Positions 1 to 13,439 are shown, counted from the first letter of the stretch. The stretch is 64,000 nucleotides of DNA from Lepturacanthus savala (GCA_030544235.1 CM060464.1:28250152-28314151); one strand, 5' to 3'. Made by a program: numbers and translations. The notes: a model not told the origin generated them from the letters alone.

Positions 1-1975
1 TTCTGGGCTAATTATCTCAGGCCACGTGTAAACAAACAACCTGCCAGCATGAAGGCTACATTGTGTTCACGGCTCCAGGCTTTGAGTTTGTCTTGTTTAC
101 TTGTTTGATATTGGTACAAATTCTGATTTTGCCTAGTGTTCATGTCTAAAGCATTGTAGATTGTGGATATTTGTGTTTTAACTACAACTGAGGATTTGCA
201 ATTAAGTATATTAGTTGAGAAAATGTTGAAAACCCTTATCTTTCAAACCCCAAGTGAAGACCACATGCCCTGAAGATTTGTATTCCCTTTTTGATATTGT
301 TTCTTTAAAAATGTACAACAAATGTCATTAATATGAATAAAAATAAAGAAGGGGTAAGTAAAGAAACTAATGTCCACAAATTATGACCTCTGAGATCAAG
401 AGAGACTGTTTTTGGAAGCAAAATGATTACTTTGCATCCACATAGATGAGTTCATGTAAAGTGTTTCTGAGAACCATCAAAAGTGCTCTATGAATAAAAT
501 GTATTATCAATCATTATATTTTAGCTGTGTTTAACTGTTCTGCATAATTTGTCTTACAAGACCCATGAATTCACGTCTGATGGAAAACTCAGTGCAGCTC
601 AGCCCAGCACCCTGACTCACATTCCCCAGCCTACATGCCACGTTTACGGTTCAGGCTCATGTTTCTATCACACGCCTGCCATACCATACCTGTGTACTGC
701 ACCCACAGCCGGGGACCAGTTGCGCGTGACCCATGGTAAAGTTGTCTTCATCTCTTCATGCTTGAGTTGGGCCTTAAAGAGCAGTTACAACATACTAACA
801 ATAATGATTTTACTGCAAGTACAGAGGCATGTTATTGAAATAAAGAATGGTGCTTCTGATTCTTTCACACACTAAACATCATATTAAACACTGGCAACAT
901 GATTAGACTCATTCAATCAACCTTTATTTACACTCCAGAGAATCACTCAGGAGATCCTCATTTCCAATGATTTTGAGGCAAATTATGTGAAGAAAGAAAA
1001 GGAAAAGAGCAATATAAACCTATAAGAGAGATTCCACAATTAACTAATAAAAGAGCCAACACTGCAAATAATAATAATTTATTATTTTTAATATTTAAAA
1101 CAATTATAATTAGAGATTTGGAGATTTAAGACCAAGTTTTAAAATGTATATTGTGTAGTGATTTTGCAGAGGTTCCAGGAATCAGGTGCATTAAAATTAA
1201 AAACAGTATTTCAATGAAAATATCTGAATAACAGAGGTTCTAAAAGGCAAGATGTTAATTTTCCAATATGACGTGTCTCTTAGAGAATAGCCCAACCAAC
1301 CCTATCATGTAAAATACAATGATGTGTATTATAGACATCACCTATAATAAATCTCAATTCAGAGTGATAGACAGAGTCTGGATGTTTAAGAGTAGAAAAA
1401 GATCTATGTTCATAAATCACATCACTGTATTCCGAGACTGACCCGAAAACTGCCTCAACAAATGTTTTTCTATGACTGTGGGAAAAAATGTTTTAAGTAA
1501 GTAAACATGCTTCTTTGTATAAAGTTTGCATCTAATTTTTTCACCAATGCAGATTCTGACATATTTTTTTTTATATTCTCTTAATCATAAATCCAAAAAT
1601 AGCCACTTTGAATCATGAAAAAAATGACTTGGTGGAAACAAACATACACATGCCAAAACAGAAACATTTGTTTGGTTTTCTTTACTACTTTTCCTGTTTT
1701 AGCAATCTATTGTATTTTATTTAATGAACTGTAATCTCATTAGTGAATTGTATTATCACTATTTTTGATTCATTGACAATTGTTCATCTGACATTCTTGC
1801 CAATAAAGCATTGAATCGAAAAATTGAGAGATCCATAGATCTTGCCTCATACAATTTCTGAAATTAATGAATATATTAATAATACAATAGATATGTTTCT
1901 CTCTTGTATTACTGATATAACCGTCTGCCAATAATATATTTATGATGTTTACATTAAAAATTAAAGCTTAATGTA
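1..1975. other. AT-rich non-coding DNA with a short motif cluster at its left edge
   Basis: No gene was recognised. The first 40 bases hold TAATTA (9-14), an E-box CACGTG (23-28) and a forkhead-like GTAAACA (28-34), so the window may begin inside a regulatory island. An open frame of 108 codons at 549-875 has no recognisable domain and is treated as chance. From about 1000 onwards the sequence is A/T-rich with homopolymer runs and no clear element ends. Confidence 0.5.
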
Positions 1976-1979
1976 GTAC

Positions 1980-2230
1980 TAATAGCCAGACTGAAGGAAT
2001 CAAACTGCTGGTTTTCCAATTAGAGGATAATTGCCGTACCTACTGAGCCACATACTCATTACTTTGAATGAATATGATGCTTTTTATGAGGCTAACAAGC
2101 CTTTTTCAACATGGGTTCCAATTACATCAAGTTTAAAACTAGACCCATGGAAGATGGCTGCCTTAAAGTTTGATCGCATATCTGATTAATTAATTAATAA
2201 TTAACTAAGGATTCTAGAAACTAGAAAAGC
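1980..2230. promoter_or_regulatory. Candidate conserved non-coding element
   Basis: The sequence is more complex than its A/T-rich surroundings and is dense in homeodomain-type cores, including CCAATTAG and GATAATTG near 2018-2033. A run of overlapping TTAATTAA-type motifs lies near 2185-2205. No open frame of note is present. The regulatory reading is inference from composition only. Confidence 0.25.
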
Positions 2231-5200
2231 ACCTTTGCTAGGCCAGGCAGTTTAGATATTACTGTAGTCTGCAGTTGTTATCATGGCTCTTGTCACCTCC
2301 CTTATGAGCCATTTTCCAAACTCTGGGAACTATACCAGAGGAAATAAAAAGGTTGAAAATATGAGTTATGTCTTCTGAGATAATTTTCCCCGAGAGTTTA
2401 AGAAAAAAAATGGATCCAATTATCCTCTCCAGTACTTCCTGGGATCAATGACAAGAAGAGGGTCTTTGACTATCTGGTCAAAGATGGCAGGTAAACAGAG
2501 GGTTCGTACAAAAGTAAGACATCAATTGAAGACCCATCTAATCCCCATACTCAAAATAGGTGACCAGCTGGTACAAATGGTTCATTAAAACTAAACTAAT
2601 ATCTTTATGGTCAGACAATAAACAGTCATTGACCTTGACCTAAGTAAGCTGTTATTTTCATTGGAATTTACAGCCTTCCAAATATTTGTCCATGTTGAGT
2701 AAGAGTTTAAGATTAAATCCAGAAAAATACTCAGATTTGTCTTTCATCACCATGGATGTGCATCTGTTTCTGAGTTGTTTGAAAGCCGTCCAATGGGAAA
2801 CACTCCCAGAGTTTCTCGCAAGGGACCAAGCTGTGTTTCTTTCCATTAACAAGTCAGATAGATCATTAGAAAACCAGGGGTTTGATCTGTTTTTTTTTTT
2901 GTTTTGTTTTTTTGCTGTGCTTATTTAAGGGTGCGTGCTTGCTTATGAGGAAGGTCTTAATTTAAGATGAAGATGACTATGATAGAGACCAAATAAGGCC
3001 TATTTGTTACAAAAATGTGTGCTTATAGGCCATTGGACAGTGGATAAATACAGCAGTAGATATAATTTTATTTCTCATATTGGGCCAATCAGTTGGCAAT
3101 TATATTTCTTTCTTTTAGGTCTAGTAGGTTCAGACATTAGCTGTGAAGGATTCAGACTGCAATATATTTCAATGTAATCAAAGGCACCAGAAAAAAAATC
3201 ATCCCTGACAATTACCTCACATATCACATAGCCCTTTATTGTCATTTTACAATACATTGTATAGAATGAAATTGGAGATGGAGATGGAGAATTGGCGCAA
3301 CTGCAACAATATAATTTTTTGACAAGAAAACAACGTTAAGAGCAATGAGGGAACCTTTGAATAGTTTCTGGTATTATTGTATTTTACTATACATGCCCAA
3401 AAAAGGGATTCTTCTCCTATCTGAGGATAAATAAACGAATCTGCAGCAACCCACTGGCTTTTGTTATTTTATTACAAATGAAAAAAAAATAGAGAGAGAA
3501 GTTTATCACATGTGAGGATCAGTATTCATAAGCACTTGCTAGATTCCTGCAGAGGAGTGAAACACATAATTATTACATTGATAATTGATAATGAGTGTGT
3601 CTGGCCTTTCAGTAAACAGCAGAGTACATAATGCATGAACACTGTTTCAAGAATGCAATACATTACTGTAGCTCACAACAAGGACTTCTGACAGTCTCTT
3701 TAGATTAACAGAGAACAAGATGTCAAGTAATAACACAGAGGTCATTACTCATATAGAGGCACACAGAAACACATGAGGAACTGTCATTGACCCCTCACAC
3801 TTTATACACTTTTGATGCTGCTAACACATTTGGCCACACTGAATGGGATGACTTTTGTTGTAGTTATGTAATATTTATACATACAAATGTATGCATGTAT
3901 TTAATGGATTCAGATATATACTGATCCTGTGGCATCCATAATAACTAATAACTTCATTTCACCACTATTCACTACTCATAGAGGAACCAAGCACCTGGCA
4001 ATTGATCTTTTAGCTTAAAGAAATGGGTAAATGGAAAAAAAAAATAATAATGTATTCTCTGTAAAGCAGCATATGTACAACATATCTTTGTATGCTGATT
4101 ACATTACTCATTATTCAGTCAGTTGTGTATAACATACACAGGGAGAGTCTGAGCTACTTTATATTATTCAATGTCATAATAGATTGCTGTAAAGGGAAAG
4201 AGGCAGTCAAATCTGCAAAAAATCTGAAATAATTAGGTTGGTTATGTTGAAGATCAGGAATACTTTAATAGCTACAAGTGATACTACGTCTTAACAGTGT
4301 CTTTAATCAATTCAAGGTTTGTATAACAAGGAGGATGAGGATTGTTAGGTTTATTATTATTAACACAAATACAGAAAACAGTTTGAACACTCCCTTGTTG
4401 TGGGTGCGGGGGCTGTTCTAAAGGGGAATCAGCCTGCTCCTATGGGTCTGGGTGCAGCCTAAAGCAGGAGAGAGCAATGAGAGCAAGGAAGAGGGGGAGT
4501 ATGGATAGACAGGAAAACAATCTATAAAAAGAAGTGGTTGGACAGGAATAGAGAAAAAAGAAAAATCTATCCTGACTCATCCTGGTTCCACCCCAGAGCC
4601 TCTTCCTCCCTGGGACCCAACCAAGGATATTAAAAAAACGTATTGGCTGCATTTTCTGAAAACATTGTTTAACAGCTAATAAAAACAGTGGATAAAGGGT
4701 GTTTTTCATTAAAGACACATAAATGAGCAGTATATATGTATTCAACCTCTGTAAATGTGTAAAACTCTTCTCATTGTGCACTTATCACCCAGCATGCACT
4801 AGGTGTAGCACACAAATCATGGCTGATTTAACCGAGCATACAGTGATTGCTGTTGCACAGGTTTGAGGTATTATTCAATAAAGCATGTCATAATGGAGAT
4901 GCAAAATGACGTTAAGCCCCTGCTTGCACGCTGTCACTTATGTTCTTCTGGGGGTTGGTGGCTTGTCAGGTCTAACTGTACATTATTAATTGCCCTCTTG
5001 TACTCAGCTTTGTTTGTAGGTGTTCTAAGTGAGTGAAGTTTGTACTCAAATATTTATATATGCCGTTCCAAACCAAATTATTCCTTTCCAGAGACATAGC
5101 TAAAGACCTAATTTGCATGCTAGGGCCTTTTTTGAAGCGTGTGCGTCAACAGCAAGCATTACAGCACTACTCTGTCACGCAAATGACCGACCTTTCTAAT

Positions 5201-5270
5201 GGAACATGAGCACTTTGCTGAATATGGATTTAGCCATGCCATTAGCCCTGGGTACTTTGATGACCACAAG
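2231..5270. other. Non-coding DNA without recognised genes
   Basis: Small overlapping open frames on both strands (for example 2658-2928 and 4440-4781) show no domain, signal peptide or codon pattern I can defend. A T-rich run lies at about 2888-2912 and a short GGAGAT triplication at 3274-3291. No mobile element ends were recognised. The last few hundred bases grade into the denser island that follows. Confidence 0.5.
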
Positions 5271-5276
5271 AAATGT

Positions 5277-5660
5277 GATAGGTAATTAATTTTTGGGAAC
5301 AAGTTCGCTCATCCCCACCAATCCCTATTAAGGGGCTGCGTGATCCCCCATTTGCTAATCGAGTTAGCTGTAACAGTCTGGATTTGAACTTGAGAAGTGT
5401 CACAAATCAGACTCTGTTTATCTACCATTATGTCGATGCGAGCGGCTTAGTTTTACGATATAATTATACCTCGCAAGACGGCGACCCTAGCCAACTTCAT
5501 TTTGTAATGCAGAGCACTTTGGCAGGATCCGTGATGCATACTGGGCAGATTTCATCGAGCTTTGTCTGCTGTTATTTCCCTGCCTGTATCTGGCTCTAGC
5601 CCTGTCTAATTGGAGCATGAAATTTGTGCACAACAAGAATATTGAGAGAAGTTAAAGTTC
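5277..5660. promoter_or_regulatory. Candidate conserved non-coding element with several TAATTA sites
   Basis: This is complex, non-repetitive sequence with several CpGs in an otherwise CpG-poor region. TAATTA occurs at 5283-5288 and 5461-5466, and TAATTGG at about 5607-5613. A 71-codon open frame crosses it but resembles no protein I know. The pattern fits a homeodomain-responsive enhancer of a distant gene, which is inference; an unannotated exon is less likely because no splice-bounded frame is evident. Confidence 0.4.
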
Positions 5661-5849
5661 CTTATTTCCTCCAGATGGCATGGTCAGTGTAAAGGCACAC
5701 GACATCCATAAAAATGCAGTGTACAAAACTTTTCTTTTTCTTTCTTTGTTTTTTGTTCAACATGAGAAAAAGAAGTGACTCGACTCTTGACAAAAACAAG
5801 GATTCAACAAGGCCACAGAAGCAATAGGTCAAAAAAATTCGGAGTGGAA

Positions 5850-6180
5850 ACACAAATCCATTTTGTTGTGGCCCTGGATGTGGTTTGATCGACACTATCC
5901 ACTTGCACCGTAGGCCCCTCGTGCCCTCGCCAAAGACATTTGCAACCAGTGTCAAGGCCCTATAAATCATCCTGTATCAAAGAGGCCATGTAACGCTTTC
6001 TACATTTCAACATATGTGGAATCAGAACACGTCTGTCATCGACGTGAGCCACTCTTGGAGAAAAAGGCTTTTTGGAGGCCTTTCCCACTGTAATGTGGAC
6101 CATATGTGCTATTGATTTGGGAGGTTTTACCTGCCACAGTGGGATACTCCCCAAATGAGGTGAGGCAGACACTGTCATAC
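5850..6180. promoter_or_regulatory. Candidate conserved non-coding element
   Basis: A compact stretch of balanced base composition with scattered CpGs, free of simple repeats. Two minus-strand open frames (about 100 and 72 codons) overlap at its edge without recognisable domains. It sits between two other dense islands, so 5.3-6.7 kb may be one extended regulatory cluster. Confidence 0.3.
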
Positions 6181-6289
6181 CTCTTCATTGGTAAAGATTA
6201 GGCCTGTAAACTAAAATCAACAAAGTGGATAATTACCAAGATCTAAAAAAAAAATAGCAAAGACATGTTCCTTTCTTACATTGTTCTTA

Positions 6290-6740
6290 TGTTTTTTGGG
6301 TTTTCTTTTCCCTGTGTGAAGCGCATTAATACTTTTTCCTCTTTAAAATAGCCTTTAAACACACAACGATCTGGTTCATTTGCATCAAACGAGACAAACT
6401 CCCAACCACACCGGCCGGTGCCAGGATGAGACTATTCATCTTAATATTATAAATGGCTTTCACTGTCATCCGAGGTTTTAAGTTCCCAAAGCAACTGATC
6501 CTGGTCTTGTACCGGCCATATATCTCCCTTTGAAAGCCAACTCTTCCATCTCCTGCTGCTTTGTATTTAAGGTTGGCCCTCTATCTTGGGTTTAACCTGC
6601 TTTCTCCATGACTATAATAATTTTAGAAAGCAAGGAGCTTCCCTGTTTCTTGATTAATTTAGGAATTTGCATTTGTGGTCTCAGATGTTTAGGAGAAATT
6701 AGACTGTAAATCTACTAGAGGCATCTTAAATAGTTGCTTG
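6290..6740. promoter_or_regulatory. Candidate conserved non-coding element
   Basis: Contains a CpG-bearing segment around 6400-6425, then long single-copy sequence with GATTAATTTAGG and ATTTGCAT-like motifs near 6650-6675. No long open frame is present. The call rests on composition and motif density, not on alignment. Confidence 0.3.
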
Positions 6741-7715
6741 AATAGTACTTTGCTCTGTGACCAAACTTGTTTCTGTAAAGAGAATGGAAAAAAAAGAGTG
6801 GTTTACACTGAAAATCCCCTAAGTGGACCTAAATATAAACAACCCAAGGCAGAAACAACTTTGCATGATAAATCGCTTCAAGGAAAGCAATGATTATTTG
6901 AACATACTGGTTTTATGATTTGAAAGTCACTGTCTAAACAGAGATGGCCAGATTGTTGGCTTTCAACAGGATTTCTGTTGTAGTGGAAATGTGTTGTCCG
7001 GATGTGTAAACTGTAGATCAGACATTAATGTCTGAGAGAAAAATTCCAGATTTATGTGAGCTTTTAATAATCTAATTTCAGGTTGCAAGATCTCTGCTGC
7101 CATGTTAATAAAATGGAGGCGCAGCAGTGGGAAGTTTATTTTCAAAATATTCAACTGAAACTTCAAAAAAGAAAAAATGCTCTTTGACTGGATAATCTAC
7201 AGACATCACTGAGGGATTATGAGACTATAAATGATTATTTGGGTAAAATGATCCTTAAAGGGATTATAGCTATAATTTTGGAGGGAAAAACATATATGTC
7301 ACTGTCTTATCTTTTTTGTATAATAGTGATTACTTATTATGGGGACTCCTGCAAGTAATCATAGCCATGATAAGTCAATATTATTTGTTTAGCCTAAAAA
7401 TATGATTGATTTGTGGGACTTTTTAGTTTGTACAGGAATAAAACATCCCCTGGGGAAGAAAAAAAAAATAATTAGAAGAAACCTTAATAATTAAAAATAA
7501 TTATTGTGATGAAAATAATACAATGCAACAATTAGTGATGACTAGTCATTGATACTATTAAAGATCCCATGTTCAACACTTTCTTTCTTTTTTTAAGATG
7601 TGATGACTTTAATCTGTACCTAGAATCATGTAACTCTAACTCTTTAACTCCATACTGAGCAATGACAATGATACTAAGACTGATGTTTGTCTATCAACAA
7701 CAGAACATCCCTGAC
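6741..7715. other. AT-rich non-coding DNA
   Basis: No gene, mobile element end or RNA gene was recognised. Short A-rich and AATAATT-rich runs dominate 7440-7560. Confidence 0.5.
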
Positions 7716-7719
7716 ATTA

Positions 7720-8200
7720 GCAGGCGTCCATGTTTAACCTTGTTGTCTGTATTGGCAGGCGGTACCTGCTGGGATGGAGGGATTACCCTCGCCATTAGCA
7801 AATACTCACCACTCATTCTAAAGCCGGTGCATGCCGATTACAAAGCTCCACTATTCTGGGATGCCCTGACCCCCCGACCACACTCTTCCCTTCACAAGCT
7901 GAGGTTGACAGAACATTCCTGGCTCAGTACTTTGTGTCACAGAGAGGAACATGTAATCAGGCCATAAAACAGTTTACGGCCATGTGCCGTGTGTAATGTA
8001 CGCTCGATTGTCATTTTGTAACAAAGATGACATCTGGATTCACAATGACAGCCTGACTCAGAATTAATATATGAAAATATGCAGGGATTTCTCCTGCTGC
8101 CACACTCTACATCACTGGGATTTAACTGTCACAATGACATGACATATGCGCCAGAGGAAGTCTATATACAGTGATGCAGAGACTCTGAGATAAAGCCAAC
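7720..8200. promoter_or_regulatory. Candidate conserved non-coding element
   Basis: Single-copy sequence with balanced composition. An open frame (7662-7967, + strand) spans part of it without any recognisable domain. Palindromic-looking GTTTACGGCCATG and CGCTCGATTGTCATTTTG stretches lie near 7970-8020. A regulatory role is inferred only. Confidence 0.25.
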
Positions 8201-9695
8201 AAATGACTTCAGCTTTACTCAATATGGTTGTGATCAAACAAGCAGAGCTCTACAGGAGAGTGCTGCTGCCTTCTTTGATCCTGGTAAAGAAATCTCCAGC
8301 AGCCGCAGTGGTCCGATATCGAGAAGTGGAAAAAGAGGTATTTCGAAACGATCTATGTCATCCTTACAGCTGCTGTGTTGTCTTGAATTACCTTGATGCA
8401 GCGTTTCCAAAGAACAGATTGGATTTCCCTCGCCATCGTTTTCATCCAGATTTTTCCACAAATGAAGGCAAAAAAGATTTATTTACAATTTGTCTTCCCC
8501 GATAGCCGATTTCTTTCACAACAAGCCTCACAGAGTCCATGGGATGGGGTAAGTGTTAGCCGTGGTAGTTTGACGGGTTCGTTTCGGAATAGGTATTAAT
8601 TTCACATATGGGCATTTGTACAGGGCCTGGTGTGGTTTATGGACAAGTGTTGAAGTTTTTCTTTCTCAAAGGATCACTTCAAAGGACTTGGCAAGAGCCC
8701 AGTTTGAACTTTTAGCTGAAGGTGAGAGCTGCAGATCTTTCCTGCAGTGGTGCTAATAAAACTTCGACACTGAGAAGCTTTGTCATGAATCGAAGTAAAA
8801 TACTGTAAATCTCCAATTGTTGGTTCACAAAGTTCACAAACTAATTGATATACTGCACTCACATTATGTTGAAACTAATTGGAAATGTAAATATAGAAAC
8901 TTATACATATGTTTAAAAGAATTTTATCATATCCTTATGTGATGGCTGACGTTAAACATCTGCGTACACCGGCCATCTTATTACATTATTATTTACAACA
9001 CTGTGTATGATATGGTTGTGAGTCCAAAACCAGTCAAGTATCATCATATCTGTTGCCCTATTTTGTGTCAGTTAAGTAAGTGGAGCCTGTGTCTTCATGG
9101 CATGGCGCAAATTCCTGAGATTAATGTAAATGATAAGGAATCTGCAACTCTCCGGATTCTGAGATCCTCAGGATTAAAGGTTCAAGTTCCAGTCGACTCT
9201 GGAAAAGGATGACTCACTGTCCGTGCTGGACGGCTATCGGGTGTCTTGTCTCCTCCCAGTTAAGAAAGTGAGGAAGAGTAAAAACTGTCACAGCACGGGC
9301 TAAAGCTCAATGGGAAATAGCAGCTTTCCACCCAGGCTGAGGCGAAGAGTAGCAGAGGGAAAGAAAGGAGAACGTTGTTTAAAAATTATTAAAGCACTTC
9401 TTGTTTTGAACCTTGCAGTTGTGCTAAAAAGTCATAAAATGCATTTGTATGACATTAAATAACATGTGAAAGAAAGCATAAAAAGAAGATATACTGTATA
9501 TAACTGAAATCTCGGAAGTGTGTGCCGCATTTAGAGAAAAATGCAGTAATGCAGCTAAAGAAAAAAATACAGGAACAAAAAAATGAGGCGGAAAAAAGAC
9601 CCATCAGACTGGAGTCATTGATGCTGCCAGTGTGATGACCTCCATCCCCTTCAAGGTTACTGTCCATTTCATTAAAAGACTTCTCCATTGATCCC
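8201..9695. other. Non-coding DNA, possible weak island at 8200-8600
   Basis: Overlapping open frames on both strands at 8203-8599 are mutually exclusive, and none has a domain I recognise. From 8600 to 9695 the sequence is ordinary AT-rich DNA without element ends. Confidence 0.4.
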
Positions 9696-9699
9696 TGTC

Positions 9700-9900
9700 C
9701 TTGGTCTGAGTCGCCCCTTCGGCCGAGTCTCCATTAACAAAGTTAACTCTCTTACACTGTAACCTCCTCCTACTCCTCTTGACCCCGAGCAGACAGCTGT
9801 GCTTACCTTAGCATAAAGTGCCACAATAGGTCATCATTATCAAATTAATCAAAGCTGTCACAACACAGAGCGGGGCTGCGGTCAACGCTGCGCTTTGAAA
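9700..9900. promoter_or_regulatory. Candidate enhancer-like island with TCF/LEF-like and TALE-like motifs
   Basis: Dense non-repetitive sequence with several CpGs. ATCAAAG at 9848-9854 resembles a TCF/LEF core, and it is followed immediately by CTGTCA (9855-9860), a MEIS/TGIF-type half-site. TTAATCA overlaps the same positions. The motifs are visible; their function is inference. Confidence 0.35.
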
Positions 9901-9950
9901 AAAAAACACTCAGATCACGTAACACTTGAACGTGCAGCAAAGCAGGCATG

Positions 9951-9952
<2 letters not shown>

Positions 9953-9989
<37 letters not shown>
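9953..9989. repeat. (CA)n microsatellite
   Basis: About 18 uninterrupted CA units. Dinucleotide arrays of this length are typical of fish genomes and are usually polymorphic. Confidence 0.95.
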
Positions 9990-9992
<3 letters not shown>

Positions 9993-11160
9993 GCACATGA
10001 TGAGATGTGTTTAAGAACCAGAAAGGGTCTGAAAACTCTGCTGTGATCGTGAGCGTTAAACGAGTGTTACTGTAGGTTTTCTATTTTTTCTTTCATCAAT
10101 TTCTTCAGACAACACCAACGAATATTCAGCACAGGTTTCTCCGGTGTGGACAGTACAATAGGTGGCATGGATGTCTCATAGAGATGAAAATGTTATAAAA
10201 TGCTGCCAAATACTGGGAAATGAATACATTTTGACCAGGTGGAAACCGAAGAATGTGATGTGAGTAGACCATGTTTTTCTGTTTTAAAAAGTTACTGTCC
10301 AATCTGTGCTGACAAAGCAGTTACTGTAGATTGTAAAGCAGAAATATGGCACAAAAAACAATAAAACATCAGTATCATCAGTGATTTGTGAGCCTCATTG
10401 TTTGTTTTTTTGTTGTTGTTTTTTATTGAGTTTTATTGAAGCATGTCCAGATACCAGGAATTGTTTTCCTGCTGCAAGAAAAGCTCATAAACACTTCAGG
10501 TTACAGAGAGTGAAGACAAATGTGGACAAAAAGCAAATGAGCAGCTGATTATGCAGCAGATGTCGTTTTAGTAAATAAAAAAATCTAGCCAATTTTTTTT
10601 CTTATTTTTTAAATGTTATAATTGAAAATAATCACATCTGAATTCACATTTATTTGTGTTTATTTTTGTTTAATCAGATGTCAGATTCAAAATAATTAGA
10701 ACCAGTTCATGTTCTTGATTTGATGCAGAAAAACAACAAAAACCACAGAATAATTGTTTGCATGACTTGGAGGCATTGTTTATTATTATATTTCCAACAA
10801 CTAAGTTGGAGCATAGTTACAGGAACCTGAATGGACAAACAGCTGTAACACATCTGACCGGTCAGTCAGCCGTCATCAAGCCTCTTGATGATTTTGTGTG
10901 CCAACTTTAAATATTACAAACACATACCAAACTTTCCTGATTACTCGCTTACACTTTTCATCACACTATTTCCCTTTAAAAATACTTCTTGTTTCTAATC
11001 CTTTCATCGAAAAGAGACATGTTTTTCTAATTTCTCATGCAGGGGTTTTAGCTGTGCTCATTTCACTCATTTTGTGAGAAAAGGCCGAGATAATGAGAAG
11101 ATAATTTCCACCTGCTGTTTAACAACTGAAGCTAGAACAGTGCAATACAAACACGTCCCC
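9990..11160. other. AT-rich non-coding DNA
   Basis: No gene or element ends were recognised. T-rich runs occur near 10400-10430 and 10590-10612. Confidence 0.5.
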
Positions 11161-11161
11161 C

Positions 11162-11220
11162 CTCTGTGTGTGTGTGTGCGTGTGTGTGTGTGTGTGTGCA
11201 TACGTGTGTGTGTATGTGCG
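11162..11220. repeat. Imperfect (TG)n microsatellite
   Basis: TG repeat interrupted by C and A substitutions. It is the left arm of an inverted arrangement with the CA tracts that follow at 11353 and 11488. It explains the Cys/Val-rich open frames on both strands here. Confidence 0.9.
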
Positions 11221-11352
11221 GGGGGACAACAAGGGAGATGTGAAACACCAAATTGCCAGATTGATTAACTTGTCTGTCAGGCTCTTCACAGTGACAATAA
11301 ACTCTGTACCTAAGGGAGCTTATTGAGAGATGACATGTCTGAGACCCCCAGG

Positions 11353-11507
11353 CACAAACACACACTGACACACACACATGCAGACACACACACCAGCTCA
11401 CCCTCCCTCATCTACCCTCTCCCATTATAAAACACCATTCCAAGTGAGTCCCTGCCTGTTCTGAAGGCTACAACCGAGCATGTCCCTCACACACACACAC
11501 ACACACC
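11353..11507. repeat. Two CA-rich microsatellite tracts
   Basis: An imperfect CA tract at 11353-11395 and a clean one at 11488-11507 flank about 90 bases of unique sequence. Both are opposite in orientation to the TG tract 140 bases upstream. Confidence 0.85.
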
Positions 11508-11519
11508 ATGTAATCCCCG

Positions 11520-11760
11520 GGGGTCTTCTGAGCTCTGCTATCCACACCAGGCTCCATTTTATGAACCGATTCTCTTCATAATTGAAAAGGAAACTCTGGG
11601 GCGTGTTTGGCCAGTTAATCCATTTAAGATCATTATGTGCATCGTCAATCGGCTTGACCCAGCTGCAAAGAGGACGAGACAATGAGGAGCTCAATCTCCA
11701 TCCCCCCCTCCTTCTCCGTGGGGTCAGGGGGGTTAATGAATGATTATTTCTCACTTTGTA
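11520..11760. promoter_or_regulatory. Candidate conserved non-coding element with a TAATCC site
   Basis: Unique, complex sequence beside microsatellites. TAATCC at 11616-11621 is an OTX/PITX-type core, and a CATTATGTGCATCGTCAATC stretch follows. A minus-strand open frame of 113 codons covers it without a recognisable domain. Enhancer function is inferred from composition and motif content. Confidence 0.4.
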
Positions 11761-12365
11761 ACACAACAGGAAGCCAGTTTAAAGGGCAACCCCTCAGTGA
11801 TATGGGCCGGTATGAGAGGTACAGACCTCAAACATTGATGAAGGTGTTACATTAAGATTCATGAGATTTAGCCTCAACAATGGACTGTGCCTACATGGTA
11901 ATGAAGCAATAAAAATAAAGTCAGTGGATTAAAACTTTGTATGTATAAGTGTATTACATTGTAGTAGCATCAGGAACAAAAATAATATCTCCAGATTTGC
12001 ATTGTTTAGAGTTGATGCGATCAATTCAAGATTGTATTCTTTATGAATAAAAAATGTGTATTATTATTATTATTTTTTTTTTTATGGTTTAAAACAGAAT
12101 TTGTTTCCTTATCATAAATTTACCTTGTCTTACTCTTGACATAACCTACAGTTAAATTAACAGCTTTTTTATTTCTTGTAATTATTATTAATTATTATTA
12201 TTATTATTATTTATATAAAATTAACTGTAGCTGAGAAAGTAAAATATTGCCCTCTGAAATGTAGTTGAGTGGAAGTATATATTTATATAGTATATATTTT
12301 TCACCATTGGATAGTGTGTTAATTTGTAATGAACAAGAATACATCCTGACATTGTTTTTATTTTA
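11761..12365. other. AT-rich DNA with a fragment of the AGTAAAAGTA-type repeat
   Basis: No gene was seen. ATT-rich runs lie at 12060-12075 and 12180-12215. About 12220-12290 resembles, in minus orientation, part of the repeat family seen more fully at 15000-15695 and 42557-43120, with a CTCTGAAATGTAGTTGAGTG core. The fragment assignment is by eye. Confidence 0.35.
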
Positions 12366-12366
12366 A

Positions 12367-12518
<152 letters not shown>

Positions 12519-12581
12519 TGGAAGAATATTTTCAGCAAGGATTGTGTTAACTATAAACTGCAATAAACTATGTCCTCTTAT

Positions 12582-12757
12582 GCATCAAAGAGCTCCATTC
12601 TGCCCCCCTACAACAATAGGAGGTCATTCCAATGTGCAAACATGACAAGGATACAGACAAAGAAAACATCTTCCTTTCCTGAGGTGATTAAAGCTGTTCA
12701 TAGATTTATGCCATGCTGACACTAGTGAGGGAGGATTCTGGAAATCATGAAAGGGTG
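12582..12757 (+). repeat. Duplicated non-coding segment, copy 1
   Basis: Closely matches 13608-13780 in the same orientation, at roughly four in five positions by eye. Shared landmarks include GCATCAAAGAGCTCCATTCT, CAATGTGCAAACATGACAAGG, CTTCCTTTCCTGAGGTGAT and GATTCTGGAAATCAT. No terminal inverted repeats or target duplications were seen, so it looks like local duplication of a unique element, not two transposon insertions. The composite microsatellite ends 65 bases upstream. Confidence 0.85.
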
Positions 12758-13435
12758 CTTAAGATAATATAAATGTTCCTCCAGATCTGAAGGATTAGCA
12801 CAAGCTGTACCTACACTATCATGCTCCCTTGTTAACTCTTTCCTCACTAGCATTTTTTGACCAAATTAATAATAATTAATAAACGACCCCAGCATATTCA
12901 GTTCTATGAATGTGTAAACAGGGAAGGTATCGTCAAAAAGAAGATTTCTAGATTTAGATCCATAAAAAATAATAATTTTGTTCATGATTCATTTACTGTG
13001 TTTTTAAAATGTGAATGTAGGTAATTAAAAAATCCGGTTTTCAGACAAGCTGGGAAATCTTTTTAAAAAGATATTTTCAAGGAGAGTATTAAGAATACAT
13101 CATGTTCTGGGTTTTATTCCAGCCTGTATCATCCTTCTCTCTGCCTTGTAGCAAGCGTACATATAACAGACAGGTTAAAAAATTAATATTAATTTATATG
13201 AGATGGAAAATCATTTGGAATATAAACCCAAGCCCCCGGATCTTAACATTTCCACCCATCCATCATGTGACATCAAACTGGCTGTTTCAACAGTAGTCAT
13301 GTTTCCTCCACATACAACATTCTTAGCAGGAAAAAGGATGTCAAATGATCCCTTATAAGTGAGACATGACAGCTTATCTTAGACAATGAAACCATTACAG
13401 AGAAATGAACGAAATATATAGCCGTTTTTTATTCC
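12758..13435. other. Non-coding DNA between the duplicated segments
   Basis: AT-rich sequence without recognised genes or element ends. A 64-codon open frame at 13102-13296 has no recognisable features. Confidence 0.45.
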
Positions 13436-13439
13436 ACTC

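Noticed and set aside
549..875. 108-codon plus-strand frame as a gene
   Set aside because: No domain, no flanking splice or promoter evidence, and it lies in a window with no other coding signal.
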